A stretch of DNA of 64,000 bases from Arachis hypogaea (GCF_003086295.3 NC_092051.1:24051940-24115939); one strand, 5' to 3'; shown: positions 1-12,675, numbered from the stretch's first letter. The notes: generated by a model from the letters alone, not told the origin. Numbers and translations: made by a program.

Positions 1-75
1 TTTACTTTTCTAAATGATCTTTTTAAAAAAAATAATTCGAAAAAATATATTTTCTTAGAAACTCACCCAAACAAA
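1..75. repeat. MITE terminal fragment
   Basis: The run containing gatctttttaaaaaaa, an aattcgaaaaa block and then actcacccaaacaaaccctt matches, with substitutions, the right end of the MITE at 10190-10722. The window starts inside the element, so only one end is visible. Confidence 0.5.
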
Positions 76-850
76 CCCTTAAATCTGTTTGTTATCAAAG
101 AATCAAAAAATCAAAGTAACAAAATATGACTTTCCAAAGTACAAGTGACAGTATAAAAAGAATTTAAAAGTATGGTTTAAGATAAATACCTTGCATATTA
201 CTATTTGTCAAGACGATCCTATAACCAAATCTTACAAATTCTGTACACAGAAAAGTAGCAGGGTTAAATGTGTTTTTTATCAATTTGTTATTTGCATTGG
301 TTAAGTGTGTTTTCTTGAATTATTAAATCTAATTTTGCTAAGTGCTTAAGGTGATTGATCAAACAAAACAAAACAAATTGATATAGAAAACGAAATATTC
401 AAACAAAAGAAACTTTGAGCACACAATAACACAATAAGAAATCAATACTCTATTATTGTTAGGCCGGAAAGAATGATTACCCCTGCATGAATGTGCTTTT
501 GAAAAACCATTTCTAATTATATCTAAAGGCATTTTCGTTGCAAAGGTAATTGATTCACGGTTTCTTCGAATTTATTGACAAAATAAAAAATCAATATCAT
601 ATATTTAACAAACATGAATTTTATAAATGTGTTTAAGATTACAATTTTTATCGTAATTTAAAAGTATAAAATACATAATATATCTATTAATGTAAATAAT
701 TGTAATAAGTAATATATACACGAGCCGCTAAACTTACTCAAGCACAAGCTTAGCTCATTTAATATACAAGCTCAAATTCTGGCTCAAACTCGCTTACAAG
801 CTCACAAACTGACTTAACTCACTTCCATCCCTAACTACAAGGCAGATGAT
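76..850. other. AT-rich intergenic DNA, no gene seen
   Basis: No open frame with recognisable protein content. Positions about 720-833 carry repeated agctca/aagctc words (a clustered 'gagctc'-type motif) that look like an old, degenerate MITE end. The rest is A/T-rich without clear structure. Confidence 0.5.
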
Positions 851-1328
851 AGAGGTGTACATGGACTGAATCGAGCTCGGTTTTTTTATACCCAGACCTA
901 ACCCAAACATTTTATCGAGTATATTTTGACCCGACTCTAAATAGACCTGAAACAAATAGGGTTAAATCGGGTCTATTCGATATAAAATTAGTATATACAA
1001 ATTTGTAAATTTTATATAGTAAGTTAATAAAACTTTACTTTTAAAATTAAACTTAACAAATGTTATATAATATTTATACCAAAATAAATTATTTTAAATA
1101 AAAAACAATACCATATAATATAAAAAATATTAATTTAAGTATAAAAATATAATATTTCATTACTAATTTCACTCAAATATACATTTTAATTATAAAATAT
1201 AATTTCTGACTGGCCGGGTCGCTGAAGCATGACCCAAACCCGACCCAAAAGTAACAAGTTGAAAATGACAAACCCGAACCCGAAAACTATCTGGGTTCCG
1301 GATCAGGCCAGGTGTTGAACACCCCTAC
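851..1328. mobile_element. Non-autonomous TIR element (hAT-like MITE)
   Basis: The left end reads agaggtgtacatgg and the right end is the imperfect reverse complement (ggtgttgaacacccctact). Subterminal DNA has repeated 'gacccg/cccgaac' words at both ends around an AT-rich core, a common design of plant hAT-like MITEs. No open frame. I could not define an exact target-site duplication. Confidence 0.5.
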
Positions 1329-1466
1329 TAGAAGATTGCCATGCCACTACACTTGCATTACCCTGGGCACTTTTTTTGACCAACCAATCAGCAATCATGT
1401 TAGCTTCTCTTTGGATCAACACAAACCGGACCTCTCATTCTCTTTGTTGCTTCAACTCAAACACTT
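1329..1466 (-). pseudogene. RNase H-like (LINE C-terminal) fragment
   Basis: On the minus strand a short frame reads VFELKQQRE, a stop, then EVRFVLIQREANMIADWLV and further residues. The 'REANMIADWLVK' stretch resembles the C-terminal part of the RVT_3 RNase H domain found in plant LINE-type polyproteins (typically R-E-x-N-x-x-A-D-x-L-A). Only about 45 codons remain, with an internal stop, so this is a dead fragment. It sits immediately beyond the point where the RRP12-like locus breaks off. Confidence 0.45.
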
Positions 1467-1586
1467 AGGCTACATTTGGTTTTAAGAACAGGACACAAAA
1501 GACAGAGACACAAAAATTGGTGTTTTTATATTTTGTTTGGTGATAAATTGAATATATGATGGAACAAACAATAAAAAGTCCCAATG
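1467..1586. repeat. MITE fragment at the truncation point of the RRP12-like locus
   Basis: The sequence starts ggctacatttggttttaag and continues with repeated gacaca/agagacacaaaa words and tttgtttggtgataa, resembling the MITE at 28781-29165 (gtgtttggtttatg ... gacacaaa). Homology to the RRP12-like coding sequence stops at its right edge, about position 1586. Confidence 0.5.
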
Positions 1587-4500
1587 TCAAACGTGCTAAA
1601 CTTTTTACAGCTGCACTAATCATATGTGAAGTTTCTCCACCAAGACCCCCAGCAATCTGAGCTCATGAAAATCTCACAAAATCATTACCCAATGAGGGAG
1701 AAATATAAAAAAAAAGTGTTCAAGACTAAAGAGTGATGAGTTAATACTAATACTGTACATCACATCAAATAGAGTATGCGCAGGTGATATTGATTATTAA
1801 AAAACTAATGAAGATGTAAAAGCACAAGTTAGATATTTACCTTGTCAAAAAACTCGTGGATTATTTTTTCTCTGTTCCCACCTCTTTCCTCATCTCCAAG
1901 TACATGGCCTATTTGGACAATTATTTCACAAGCCCTGTTTCTGGTTTTTTTATTAGCCTGCAAAGATACTATTCCAAATTTAGCACCACAGCAGCCTTAT
2001 GAAGGTGAATTAAGAAACCATTTTTCGGGTGAATCTCGTATCTGTTCCAAACAACATTCCCGAGTGCTCCATATTGAAAAACACGTTGAAGAATAATCCC
2101 CTACTGCTCATTGACACGATCAACCCAAGAACAGAGACAACATACTATAAAAACAACAGTGGGACCGACTAGGTAGTACTGAATTTGACGGGTGCAAAGA
2201 CCAAAAAGAAGAAATAATATAAATACACTGACAGAACAAATATTTTATTCAAAAACCAATGTCCACAACATTTGTATTGATAGAAAAAGACCAAATACAC
2301 ATTCATGAATAATATTTATCAATGCACTGTTGCAATGGCTCACATTTGGTATGCAAATAAAACACAACACACGTGAATAATGTTGCTTATACCTACATAA
2401 ACTGGAGGAGGGGAATGTCAGTTGAAGACATTGCATGCCAACTCATTTTGCTACATTCTAGAATTAACACATTACCTCTTTAACAGCAATGATTATTTCG
2501 ACAAGGAAAACTTCAACATCTTTTCTCCACAATTCCTCCAAACTATCCTGCAGGAAATGCATGCTTTTACATTATTTATGCTCACACAGTCCTGCCAGGT
2601 GATGCAACAAACTCTACAGCTTATCAGATGCATCATGAGAAAAATAACTCAAGGTAACAAACAAAGAAGCAAAAGCACATCTTTTAATACCTTTGACTGA
2701 AGCATGAATTATTAAGAAGTAAAGGCAATCAAGTCTGTGACGCTTGGCAGAAAAATGGCATGAATGAAGAATTTCAACCATCAGCTCAAACAGTTCCTTC
2801 GACTTTGAAGAAACAAAACTATCTGAACTCTGTCCAGAACAACACAAAGCAGAAAGTTTAAGCCAAATTAAATTAGTAACTAACACTATATCAAAGAAAA
2901 TATCTTCACAAAATGGAAATAGCCCAGCAGTAAAAACACCAACTAAAGTTAGTTTGCCGTGCTCCAAGAAAGAAAACATATAGTGGTGAAATATCTAAGA
3001 AATACTCCAACTTAACCATTAGAGAGGTAACCTATCTTTCAACAATATTATGCATCCCCATAAATAACAACACTAATTGAAGCATTGTAGCTAGAGTAAT
3101 ACAGCATCAATACCTTTTATGAATATGCTTTAATCACATCAACCCACACTTTTTAGGTTAACCAGGAAACCAAATAAAATGTGTATAGACTACCTTGAGA
3201 ATGATTGAAAGTGCTTTATATGCCTTCTTCTGCATGAGACCTTCGGCGTCCTGCAATTAATAAAAACTATAATACTTCTAACTTCAAATGTGAAAGGGGG
3301 TTGCAGGTACTACTATAATAGAATGAAGTTAAATACACCATGAGTCTTAGTCAGACCATTAATGCTGCCTTTATTGCATGATACAATGCATGAATCCCTT
3401 CAGCTGTTAAACCAGGCAACAGGGAAACTACAAAATCAACATACTGTTGCCCTGGGATAGAAAGAAATATGTTACAACTTTACGAAGTACATCCATATAT
3501 ACACAATTAAAGAAATAGATGACTATGTGTACTTGATAACTAATGCAGAATTCTCAGAGTTGTCTACTCTGCCGGCCTCTTCAAGGCGTCGTTCAATCCC
3601 ACTCATTCTGCGGATGAGTAAATTCCACACAACTGTCTTGTCTGCCATGGAAGCAATATCACCAATAGTACGCTGCAAATGGACAAAAATCCATCTCTAT
3701 AAACTCGTTGCATGAGCTAAATGTAACAAATAAATTATATATTCAATTCAAAGACAATGAAGAAGCTCAAGACAAGTCCACTTAGTATAATCATTAAATG
3801 GTACAGCATACAGTGAAATAGGAAAACCAAACTACTTATTTCTAGAAAGACTAAACGATTAAATATCAGTATACAAAACGCATGCTTTCATTTTCACACT
3901 GGTGGAGGGAGATTTTTTTGCACTGACATGTGATGGGTTTAGTAGAGTTTCTGCTTTTCAAAAGTTGTTTTTTTTTTTTTTCTTGTTTTTTCAAGTATGG
4001 CTTATCAAAGGTTGTAGCAAATATTTTTGTAAAACAAAATGTAACAACTAGTATCTGAGGTAGTGAAGTTGAGAAAACAAAACAGCAAGACAAAATAAAA
4101 GAGTGAAGCAAGATGATCTCACTCAATTTGCTGATATAGAAGAAAGAAATACAAGAAAGAAAAGATAATGGCTGTGATGTTAAGAGCCAGCCTCACTCTC
4201 CTAGCCTAGCCTTAATTCTTTCCAAAAGTCTGTCCCCCCCTTTCCCTATTTTGCTACTACTTATATTCTCCTCACTCCAATCATGAAAATCCATTAGAAT
4301 CATCCCTACTGACCCTCTTTTACATTTTTCCCACTAACACTCATGATTCTCTTCCCTAGTCTTTCCTATTCTATCCTGCACTCCTTTCCTTCTAGTGTAA
4401 TGTAAGGGCAGTGGAGAAATTTGCTTCCCTTTATGATTGGAAGCTTCTATTCCTAATATTTCATTCTTGCTTGGGTACGTAACACAAAATAAAATTGGCC

Positions 4501-7500
4501 TTCAATAAGTACAAGCTATAATAATAGTGTTTAGTAAAATTGCTTTGAAATTTAAAATGAATTTAATAAACAACAAATATAATGAGTTAGAATAAATCCA
4601 GATATTCATTAACATATAAAGTCATACTAGACTTTTTTATTTTGAAAAGTATGTCATAGGTCATTTCAAAAGAACTCCTAATTTTTAAAGATTGAAAGCA
4701 CAAGCACGAGCACATGAACTTGTTTTTACTAAACAGTGTTAACTAATGCTTTTGAAAAGCTCAAATATTTCTCCAATAAACATACAGTCTCTGTTGCTCC
4801 TATCAAAGTGATTGTAGAGAAACCAAATTACACAAAATAAGTATTCCCCTATGAGCATTACATGGCAAACAAAGCATCGAAATATTCTAGAACAAATAAA
4901 TTATGAAAATGATGAATATCACATGTAGCCAGCAGAGTAGAGGGAACTATCACAGACCCATTACATAAAACAGAATGTCTAATGTCTAATTATAAATTAT
5001 CTTCTATGTTGCAATACACCCCTCATTTATGGATGCATAACTACTGCAAAAACGGCTTAACACTTAAGAAACAATTCCCAATTTATCAGTACCTGCAAAC
5101 AACCACCGTCATCTTTTGAAGGCTTCAGGAATACATCTGCCAGAGCAACTAGCAAGTGCCTCGCAGATGACTTCAGCACATTCCAATTGTCCTTGGCAAC
5201 CTGTTGCGAATAACAGACATGACCTTGTTTGTCCATATCTTGCCCATTAAAATCTGTGCTATTTGCTTTCACATCATTCTTGTTTTGCTGAATCAGTAGC
5301 TGCAAGCTATTGCATATTATTCCACAAACACCAGGTTCCTCTTTTATCTCTGAATAAATGCCCTTGTAGATTCACAAAACATTCAGCAGTGTCCACAGGA
5401 TAGTTGCAAAATGATGGCAGCAAAGACCACAAAGAGTATGCAAGAGGATCTCCATTCCTTGATGAAATCTCTAGATCCTCAAGCTGCAAAACAGAGAAAG
5501 TAAGTAACGAAAATCTCTGCAGGAGACTAATACTGCAACTCATAATAAATAATAAATCGTTTCCCACCCTTTGAGCCGCCATCTCCCTTGTACGTTCAAT
5601 CATGGGCAAAATTTCTTCTTTAAAATAATTTAATCGTGCACCAATATACTGTTTCAGAAAAGGAAACAGCCAGATATTTGCATCCAACAAGTCTTCAGCT
5701 TCCAAATTCAGAGGTATAAGGGACAACAGTCGTTCAGGTCCCATTGCAACAAGAGCTGATCCAAAGCATTCATGCAGCTACAAGATGTAGAATGTACTAT
5801 ACTTCAGTAATCAGTTGCCAAAGAAAATTATAATATAAAATATAGTTCCAGATTCTTGTCAACAACATACTAATGGGTGAATAGGCTACAAAAGGAACCG
5901 AGACAAAAAGGTTTGCTATCAATTCTTGAACAATCATAATAAGCATAGAAATCAACAGAAGTTTGTAGCACAGAGCCGCTATTCTGTTATTTGCTAAGGA
6001 TGCAATCAGCAGCCATTGGCAGCACCAAATATCCCTAATAATATTAATTGCATGGGCAAACGAAGATTTCTAACCTAGAAACAAAATGGTTGCAAAAACC
6101 AACCCAGTCACTGTAAAGTTTCAAACCTTCAAAGATCATAATAGACTACAAAATATATCCAACTTTTTCCTGGTCAACACTAATGGAAAACCGTTAAAAC
6201 TAAGATATAAGAGAATGTTGCAATAGTAACATAGCATACCTGCTTCTTAAAGAGAAAATCTTCTTCATGCAGCTTTTGCACATCTACCAAGTTTTTGAGT
6301 ATTCCTCTCATAAAATAATGAGAACTTCTTCCTGTAATGATGATAGCAAAGTCCGAAATATAAGTAATTTGTGGTATATACATTATTTTAAGAACATGAT
6401 TACAAAAAGTGACTCAAAACCAAACGTGGGACAAATATCAACAAATTAACCACACCATCCATGATTTAGACAAATTAAGTCATAATCATAATTGTTACAT
6501 TAGAAATAATACTCCCTGGCCTCTCTTAGTCTAATCACCAACAAACAAAAGGTTTTCAGTGCAAGAAAGTGTGAGATCTGATAGCAAACAAAATACCTAA
6601 TTTGTTAACATAGCTGAAACAACTTGTATTACTCTGTCCCAGACAGCAGTATAGTGATAATCAAGTAAGCTCTCAATAGTTGCACAGATTTTTTCAAAAA
6701 TGGTTGGTCCTGAATTCCTAGGTTCTCTGTCATCACTGCAAGAGATCTGATCCACTCCCTGCTTAATCAAGCTTGCATCAATACAAGAATTAATCATGCT
6801 CTTAAAGGCATCAGTGGCTGCATATATTGCCTCTTCATGTTTAGATCCCAAAATATCTGCATATTCAAAGGAAAAAACAATACTTGAGGAGTACCTTCCG
6901 AAAAAGGTAAGCACATATGAACACACATGCATGCAGAAGTCATGGAACATGTGCACACAGAGAGCATTAAGAAGTACTGTGCAACATAATTAAATCAGTC
7001 AAAATGGAAAAGTGGATATGATATCTTAATTCTTACCTCTGAGAGCATAAAAAACAAGAGGGAGCTTAACCACACATATTTGCCTGTTGAGCAAATAAAC
7101 TTTATTCATTTCAGTAGCCATCAAGGGAGCAATTAATGCCATTCCATCCCCAGATGTCTGATTTATGAGATAGAATGAGCAAGCGAGCATAACAACTCGA
7201 GAAATGGGTCGGGCAAAACTTCTGATGTTGGGTAAAGACAAAAGGAACTCAAGCCATCTGTTATGCGCCTTGTGATAAAGGTTGCTGCAAATCCAAGAGA
7301 GTTTTGTAGCACTTGAGAACGCTGGTCTTGTATTTCAGTGACACAAAGGGAAGGCTTTCTTTCAAAGCATCAAGAATATACAGAACCTGCTGGGCTCTCG
7401 TAGTTCCTTCACTTTCTTTCAAAGCATCAAGAATGTACAGAACCTGCTGGGCTCTTGCAGTTCCTTCACTGGCATTAGCATCTTCTCCACCAGTCAGCAG

Positions 7501-8389
7501 AAGTTTTGTGACTCCCTCACGTGCGGAGGCCAAGAGAGAAGATTTTTGCCTTTTTGGAAGTTTAGCAAGACGTCACGAAGCCACAAATAAGCTTGCCTTC
7601 TAACCTGTTAAAAGATTTAATTAGCAGACATAAGATCCAACAATGCACCGCAGTTTAGCAAGCGTTCAGTATCCTTATAATCAAAGAACAAAAGCAGAAA
7701 TCTAAAAGCAGAACAGAAGCTATATGCAAGACCCAATCATAGGTAATGTACAATTCTTATTAGAACAGGTTCAACTAAGAACAAAAGTTGTAGGAACTTG
7801 GGGATATCGCCCACAACAATATCCTCATAAATATGAAACCTTTATCGTGGTATCCCTATCACTCCCATATCCATTGATTTTCACAAACTGAAAATTCGGT
7901 TTTTGGATTCACAGAGAAGCTAATATACCTTAGGTCGTGAATCGGTAAGGAATTCCAACGACACACTGTCCCTTCTAATCAACAAATGCGAAAGGAACTT
8001 CAATCCTGAAACCATGACACTCTCTGATAACACCAACGACCGAAGAACTCGCTCCACCAGCTCCAACAAGAACTCCCTCTTCTTCAGCACCGCAGCGGGC
8101 ACTCTCGGAATGAGGAGGATATAACCGTGAGAAGGGCACCGGTGACGTGGCTGGGAGGGTTGGGTTCCACTGATATGCGGTCCAAGGAGGAGCATGCAGC
8201 GCCAAGTAAGCGACAGGTGAGGAGGGGAGATTTTGGTCCTTGAGCTCCTGACATGGCACCGATTACGGCGCAGAGGTGCAAGTGGCTTTCCTTGGGGGAA
8301 CCGGAGAAGCGAGATAGGATTGTATCGCAGAAGTCACCGTTTGAACCTTCCCCAGAGAAGTACAGTGCATCCGTTTCGAAGTCGTCCAT
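1587..8389 (-). pseudogene. RRP12-like (NUC173/ARM-repeat) gene, frameshifted and 3'-truncated
   Basis: The intact family acts in nucleolar pre-rRNA processing and export of pre-ribosomal subunits. The pieces match plant RRP12-like ARM-repeat proteins (Arabidopsis At2g34357 type). Probable exons, in transcript order: 8389-7929, 7604-7037, 6856-6597, 6331-6240, 5777-5568, 5483-5093, 3672-3533, 3451-3357, 3250-3194, 2829-2691, 2547-2476, 1957-1841, and 1656 to about 1586. Nearly all are bounded by AG/GT. The first begins MDDFETDALYFSGEG; the last ends in AAVKSLARL and then runs into MITE-like DNA, so the C-terminal region is missing. Apparent frameshifts lie near 8249, 8207, 8115, 7545, 7273, 7168, 6606 and 5361, and the 2691/2547 junction is out of phase. 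Exon 2 has a 57-bp in-frame tandem duplication. Sequencing indels could explain some shifts, but not the lost 3' end. Confidence 0.82.
7355..7468 (-). repeat. 57-bp tandem duplication inside RRP12-like exon 2
   Basis: Two adjacent 57-bp units (7355-7411 and 7412-7468) differ at only a few bases. Each encodes EGTxRAQQVLYILDALKES, a conserved ARM-repeat helix. The period of 19 codons keeps the frame, so the duplication itself would not have inactivated the gene. Confidence 0.9.
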
Positions 8390-8638
8390 GTAGGATGATG
8401 CAATCTGATTAGTCGCCAGAAAGTGCAGTAAAACCCTAGCTCCGGTGGCAGCAGAGGTTTAGGGTTGGTGAGGTAAACCCACAGATGCGTTTTGCCTTTT
8501 GGTAAATTAAGAAGACTAGAAGCCTTTTCTGTAAATCAAAAAGAAGCACTCAAACAACCTCCTCTCTTTTAGGTGAATCCCAAACACACCCTATATTTAG
8601 AAGAGCTAAATTTTAAAGTGGTGCTGAATTTTTATTTA

Positions 8639-9000
8639 GAGTAATTACCCAAATCAGTCTCCGAGGATTTTAGAACCGGACATTTTAATCCCCAAGGAAA
8701 ATTAATACACAGATCAATCCCTAAGGTTTTACTCCGGCAGACAAATCAATCCCCAGTTCATTTTTCGGCAGAGTAATTACCCAGATCAGTCCCCAAAGAT
8801 TTTAAAAATGGACATTTTAGTCCCCAAGAAAAACTAATGTACAAATCAATCCCCAACGTTTCTCTCTGTTAGACATAATAGTCCCCCGTCCAAAAATAAA
8901 ATAAAATAAAATAATTATTATTATTAATTGCACAATAATATTGTACTATATTTTTTGTATTTTTTAGACAAAAATAATGATAAATTTATTCATTAAATTC

Positions 9001-9045
<45 letters not shown>

Positions 9046-9049
9046 ACTC

Positions 9050-9080
<31 letters not shown>

Positions 9081-9651
9081 TTATTAGATATTATTTTTCA
9101 AGAAATTTAAAGTTAAAATCATTTGATATTTTTGTATTTAATATAATCAAAAGATGTCCTATGTAAAAAAAATTATATATGTTTATATTAAAAAATATGT
9201 ATTAAAAAAATATTTTAATTTGAATTTATATTAAATACATATTTTTTTAATACAAACATATTTTTTTAAAATAGTACATCTTTTGATTATATTAAATACA
9301 AAAATATCAAATGATTTTAACCTTAAATTTCTTATAAAATAATCTCTAATAATTTTAATAATAATAATAATAAATAAAATTATTAGAAATTATTTTACAA
9401 AAAAATCAAGGTTAAAATCATTTGATATTTTTGTATTTAATATAATCAAAAGATGTACTATTTTAAAAAATATGTTTGTGTTAAAAAAATATGTATTTAA
9501 TATAAATTCAAATTAAAATATTTTGTTTTAATACATATTTTTTAATATAAACATATATAATTTTTTTTACATAGGACATCTTTTGATTATATTAGATACA
9601 AAAATATCAAATGATTTTAATTTTAAATTTTTTGTAAAATAATTTCTAATA

Positions 9652-9739
<88 letters not shown>

Positions 9740-10129
9740 GAGTGACTATATATATATATATATATAAGAATCTAATGAATAAATTTATCATTATTTTTAT
9801 CTGAAAAATATAAAAAATATAGTACAATATTATTGTGCAATTAATAATAATAATTATTTTATTTTATTTTATTTTTGGACGGGGGACTATTATGTCTAAT
9901 AGAGAGAAAAGTTGGGGATTGATTTGTACATTAGTTTTTCTTGGGGACTAAAATGTCCGTTTTTAAAATCTTTGGGGACTGATTTGGGTAATTACTCTGC
10001 CGAAAAATGAATTGGGGACTGATTTGTCTGCCGGAGTAAAATATTAGGGACTGATCTGTGTATTAATTTTCCTTGGAGACTAAAATGTCCGATTCTAAAA
10101 TCCTCGGGGACTGATTTGGGTAATTACTC
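8639..10129. mobile_element. 1.49-kb fold-back element (Mutator-like, non-autonomous)
   Basis: The element begins gagtaattacccaaatcagt and ends with its reverse complement. Almost the whole 1491 bp is one imperfect palindrome centred near 9370, so each TIR is roughly 700 bp. It is flanked by a perfect 9-bp duplication, ttttattta, at 8630-8638 and 10130-10138, the length expected for Mutator-like elements. Within each arm the outer module (gagtaattaccc plus blocks of 'cagtccccaa' and 'ggacattttagtcccc') is repeated about 133 bp further in. The arms also share a tata microsatellite, an AAT microsatellite (about 31 bp left, 87 bp right) and a block around tttgattatattaaatac. It has no coding frame. 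The element lies 250 bp upstream of the RRP12-like start codon. Confidence 0.9.
9653..9739. repeat. (ATT)n microsatellite in the right arm of the fold-back element
   Basis: About 29 uninterrupted ATT/TTA units. The mirror position in the left arm (9047-9078) has only about ten AAT units, so the two arms have diverged by slippage since insertion. Confidence 0.9.
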
Positions 10130-10189
10130 TTTTATTTAAGTCTTAAAGTCATTTCTTAATTTGAAGTGCCTCATGTTTATCTTTAAATT

Positions 10190-10722
10190 TAGGTTGAGTT
10201 CGGGTAAACCGCTTCATTAAATTCTTTTTTAAAAAATAAGTTAAATAATAAATAATTATATTAAAATTAACTTATAAATAAGTTATTTTGTATTTAAATT
10301 TTTAATTTTAAAAATATTTATTTTATAGAAATATAATAAAAAAATAGTAATATTATGAGAAAAAAAAATTTTTATTGAAAAAAGACGTTTTTTATTTTTT
10401 TAATATTTTTACTTTTACTACTAGAAATTTGTCAAATACGTTAAAAAATAAAAAAGATTTTTTTTATATCTTTTTTATCAAAATAATAGCGTCCAATAAG
10501 CACTACATCTTTTTTTAAAAGATCTTTTTTCTTAAAAAAATATGTTTTTCATGTAATAAATAAAAAAAAATACGTTATACCCAAACATAATTGATAGATA
10601 AAAAGATCTTTTTGCATGAGATACCCAAACATAAAATTACTTTTACTTTTCCATAAGATCTTTTAAAAAAATAACTCGAAAAAAGATTTTTTTTAGAAGT
10701 TCACCCAAACAAGCTCTATAAG
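10190..10722. mobile_element. AT-rich MITE with imperfect TIRs
   Basis: The left end reads ggttgagttcgggtaaaccg and the right end is the inverse of gagcttgtttgggtgaactt, giving imperfect TIRs with the shared words GGGT and AAC. The interior has repeated aagatctttt and tacccaaacata words. A second end of the same family starts the window at 1-75. No coding capacity. Confidence 0.6.
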
Positions 10723-10729
10723 CTTTTTT

Positions 10730-12471
10730 TTTTTTAAGGAAAGAGCTCAACACAACAAGGTGGAGCAACTAAACAAAACAAATAAACAAAAAATAAATGT
10801 TAATCAAACAAACAGACATCCCTCCATAGTCACATCTAGCAATGTCGTCAACAACTTAAAGATCAAACTCAATCTACTCTTGTAGCTCCTAATTAATTTG
10901 TTGAAAAATTTCGCAACACCTGAGAAATCTTCTAGCCCCCACCAGTCCTCTATTATCATTTTGAGAAACCCTCATGAGTGATCCAAGAATTTAAACTCAT
11001 AGCAATCTACTATTCTCCACAATCAAAGGACAATGATCAGATAAACCTCTTTGCCCGCCTTTTAGCATCGTCTCAGAAAACTCTTCAATCCATCCCACGC
11101 TAACCAATACCCGATCAAAGCGACTGCACGATTGACCCCGGAACCACGTAAACTTCCGATCATTCAGCTCTAGAACCACCAGCTCCATATCTTGTATCCA
11201 TGTTTTAAAAACTACTGCTGATACTGTAAACATACTAGCTCATTTCTTTTCTTCCACTTGCACAACCTCATTAAAGTCATCAATGTAGCAAATAGGGATT
11301 TGACACAAACCATAGATAAAACTCAACCAGCAGAACACAAAATTAAAATTCTTGTTCGTCAACACCCCTTCCACACACAACCATCTATCCCCTTTGTAGC
11401 AGTTACGCAAGTCAAATATCAGTACGTCCCACAGCAACAAAAACCCTCTAAAAGCACCGTTCGGAACTCATAAGAACCCAACCCACTGCATCATTTTTCC
11501 AAAATTACACTGCATCAACTTTGTATCCACCTGCTTTTTCGTCTCTATTAATCCTAACATGTTCAAACTATATTTTGTTTTATATTTGTCACCATACCCA
11601 AGCTTCCAACACCCCCTAAGCCCCTCACATTCAAAAACTAATATCATTTAAAAATTGTATTACACACCTTATTCCGATTTTTAGGACGACTCCTTCTTGC
11701 TTTCTCTTTTTGTTTTGCTTGCTTCCTTTTCTGTGCAATAAGTTCATTCTGAGTTTGAAGAGCAACCATAATATCATCTTCTTCATCATAAGGAACAGCT
11801 CCTGATTCCATCGCCAAATCCCAAGCTACTCTATTTTTCTCCAAGTCTGTAACCTAATTACCACCTTGCTCTACTTGGTACAGCTCACAGTCAATGTCAT
11901 TATTCGAATATCCCGACTTCTCCAAGTCCCTTATAGCCCCTTCTTCTTGGACACAAATTTCCTCCAACAAAATAGTTTCACCCCCTGAATCTAATTCCTC
12001 TGCTTCACCATCCCTCATTGAGCTAGCTCCAGTGTTCCTTTTGTTAGTCACATTCACCCTATTTGCTCTGGCACAGGATCCATTCAACTCCCCCAACTCA
12101 TTCCTAGATACTGTTTTTCCTACCTCTCCTGCGCTTACAGCGTCACCCTCTGCACCAGCCTCATATCTCTTCTTTGTCAGTTCCTCATCAGAATATGCCA
12201 TCAACCCAACACCATTTACTTTGTTGGCTAAGCAGTTCTCCGCCAGACTCGCCTTTTGCCCTGCACCACCGATCGACTCCTTCCCGGCGCCGGTCAACTC
12301 AGTAGTGGCTCTACAAGCTCCTCGCAGTTTAATACTATCCACGTCATCTTCCTCTGCCTGACGGTCATCACAACCGCCGCCACCAACAACCAGCCGTCCA
12401 GCTTCCTGCCTTTTCGTTCCCCCACCATTCTCCTCGTCGCTGTTGGGCCTCACAAGCTCTATAAACTTCAA
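10730..12471 (-). pseudogene. LINE retrotransposon, 5' half (N-terminal region plus endonuclease)
   Basis: The minus-strand frame from 12471 encodes an acidic leader; one in-frame TAG at 11854-11856 separates it from a stretch beginning EKNRVAWDLAMESGAVPYDE and continuing with a lysine-rich end. This resembles the region before the endonuclease in plant L1-type LINE polyproteins. Degenerate endonuclease follows: NVRGLG near 11620, ETKK near 11540, LLLWD near 11435, then at 11233-10997 a frame with RKFTWFRGQSCSRFDRVLVS and GLSDHCPLIVE, the catalytic SDH motif of AP-endonuclease domains. Frames change and stops occur throughout, so it is dead. No reverse transcriptase follows; the next 270 bp towards 10730 are non-coding. 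Confidence 0.75.
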
Positions 12472-12592
12472 AATAACTTCTTAGAAAGCTGCAATTTGAT
12501 TTTAAAAACTACACCAGATATTAATACTACTACTTCTCATAAGTTAAAAGCTCCAAAAAGTTACTTTTAAAACTTTCCAAACGGATCCTTAG
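12472..12592. repeat. MITE fragment at the LINE 5' edge
   Basis: Ends with actttccaaacggatcctta, whose inverse (taaggatccgtttggaaag) has the 'gtttgga' start typical of legume MITE ends. It abuts the truncated LINE leader. The other end of the element was not found. Confidence 0.4.
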
Positions 12593-12675
12593 TAATGTTG
12601 GCTCGCGATAGTTCCAGAAGTACTTTTCAGTGACAAAAAGATGACGTGGTTAAACAAAAACTACGTTAGACTACT

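Noticed and set aside
1842..2700. Plus-strand open frames at 1842-2096 and 2422-2700
   Set aside because: They are shadows of the minus-strand RRP12-like exons at 1841-1957 and 2476-2547, whose translation and splice sites fit the family.
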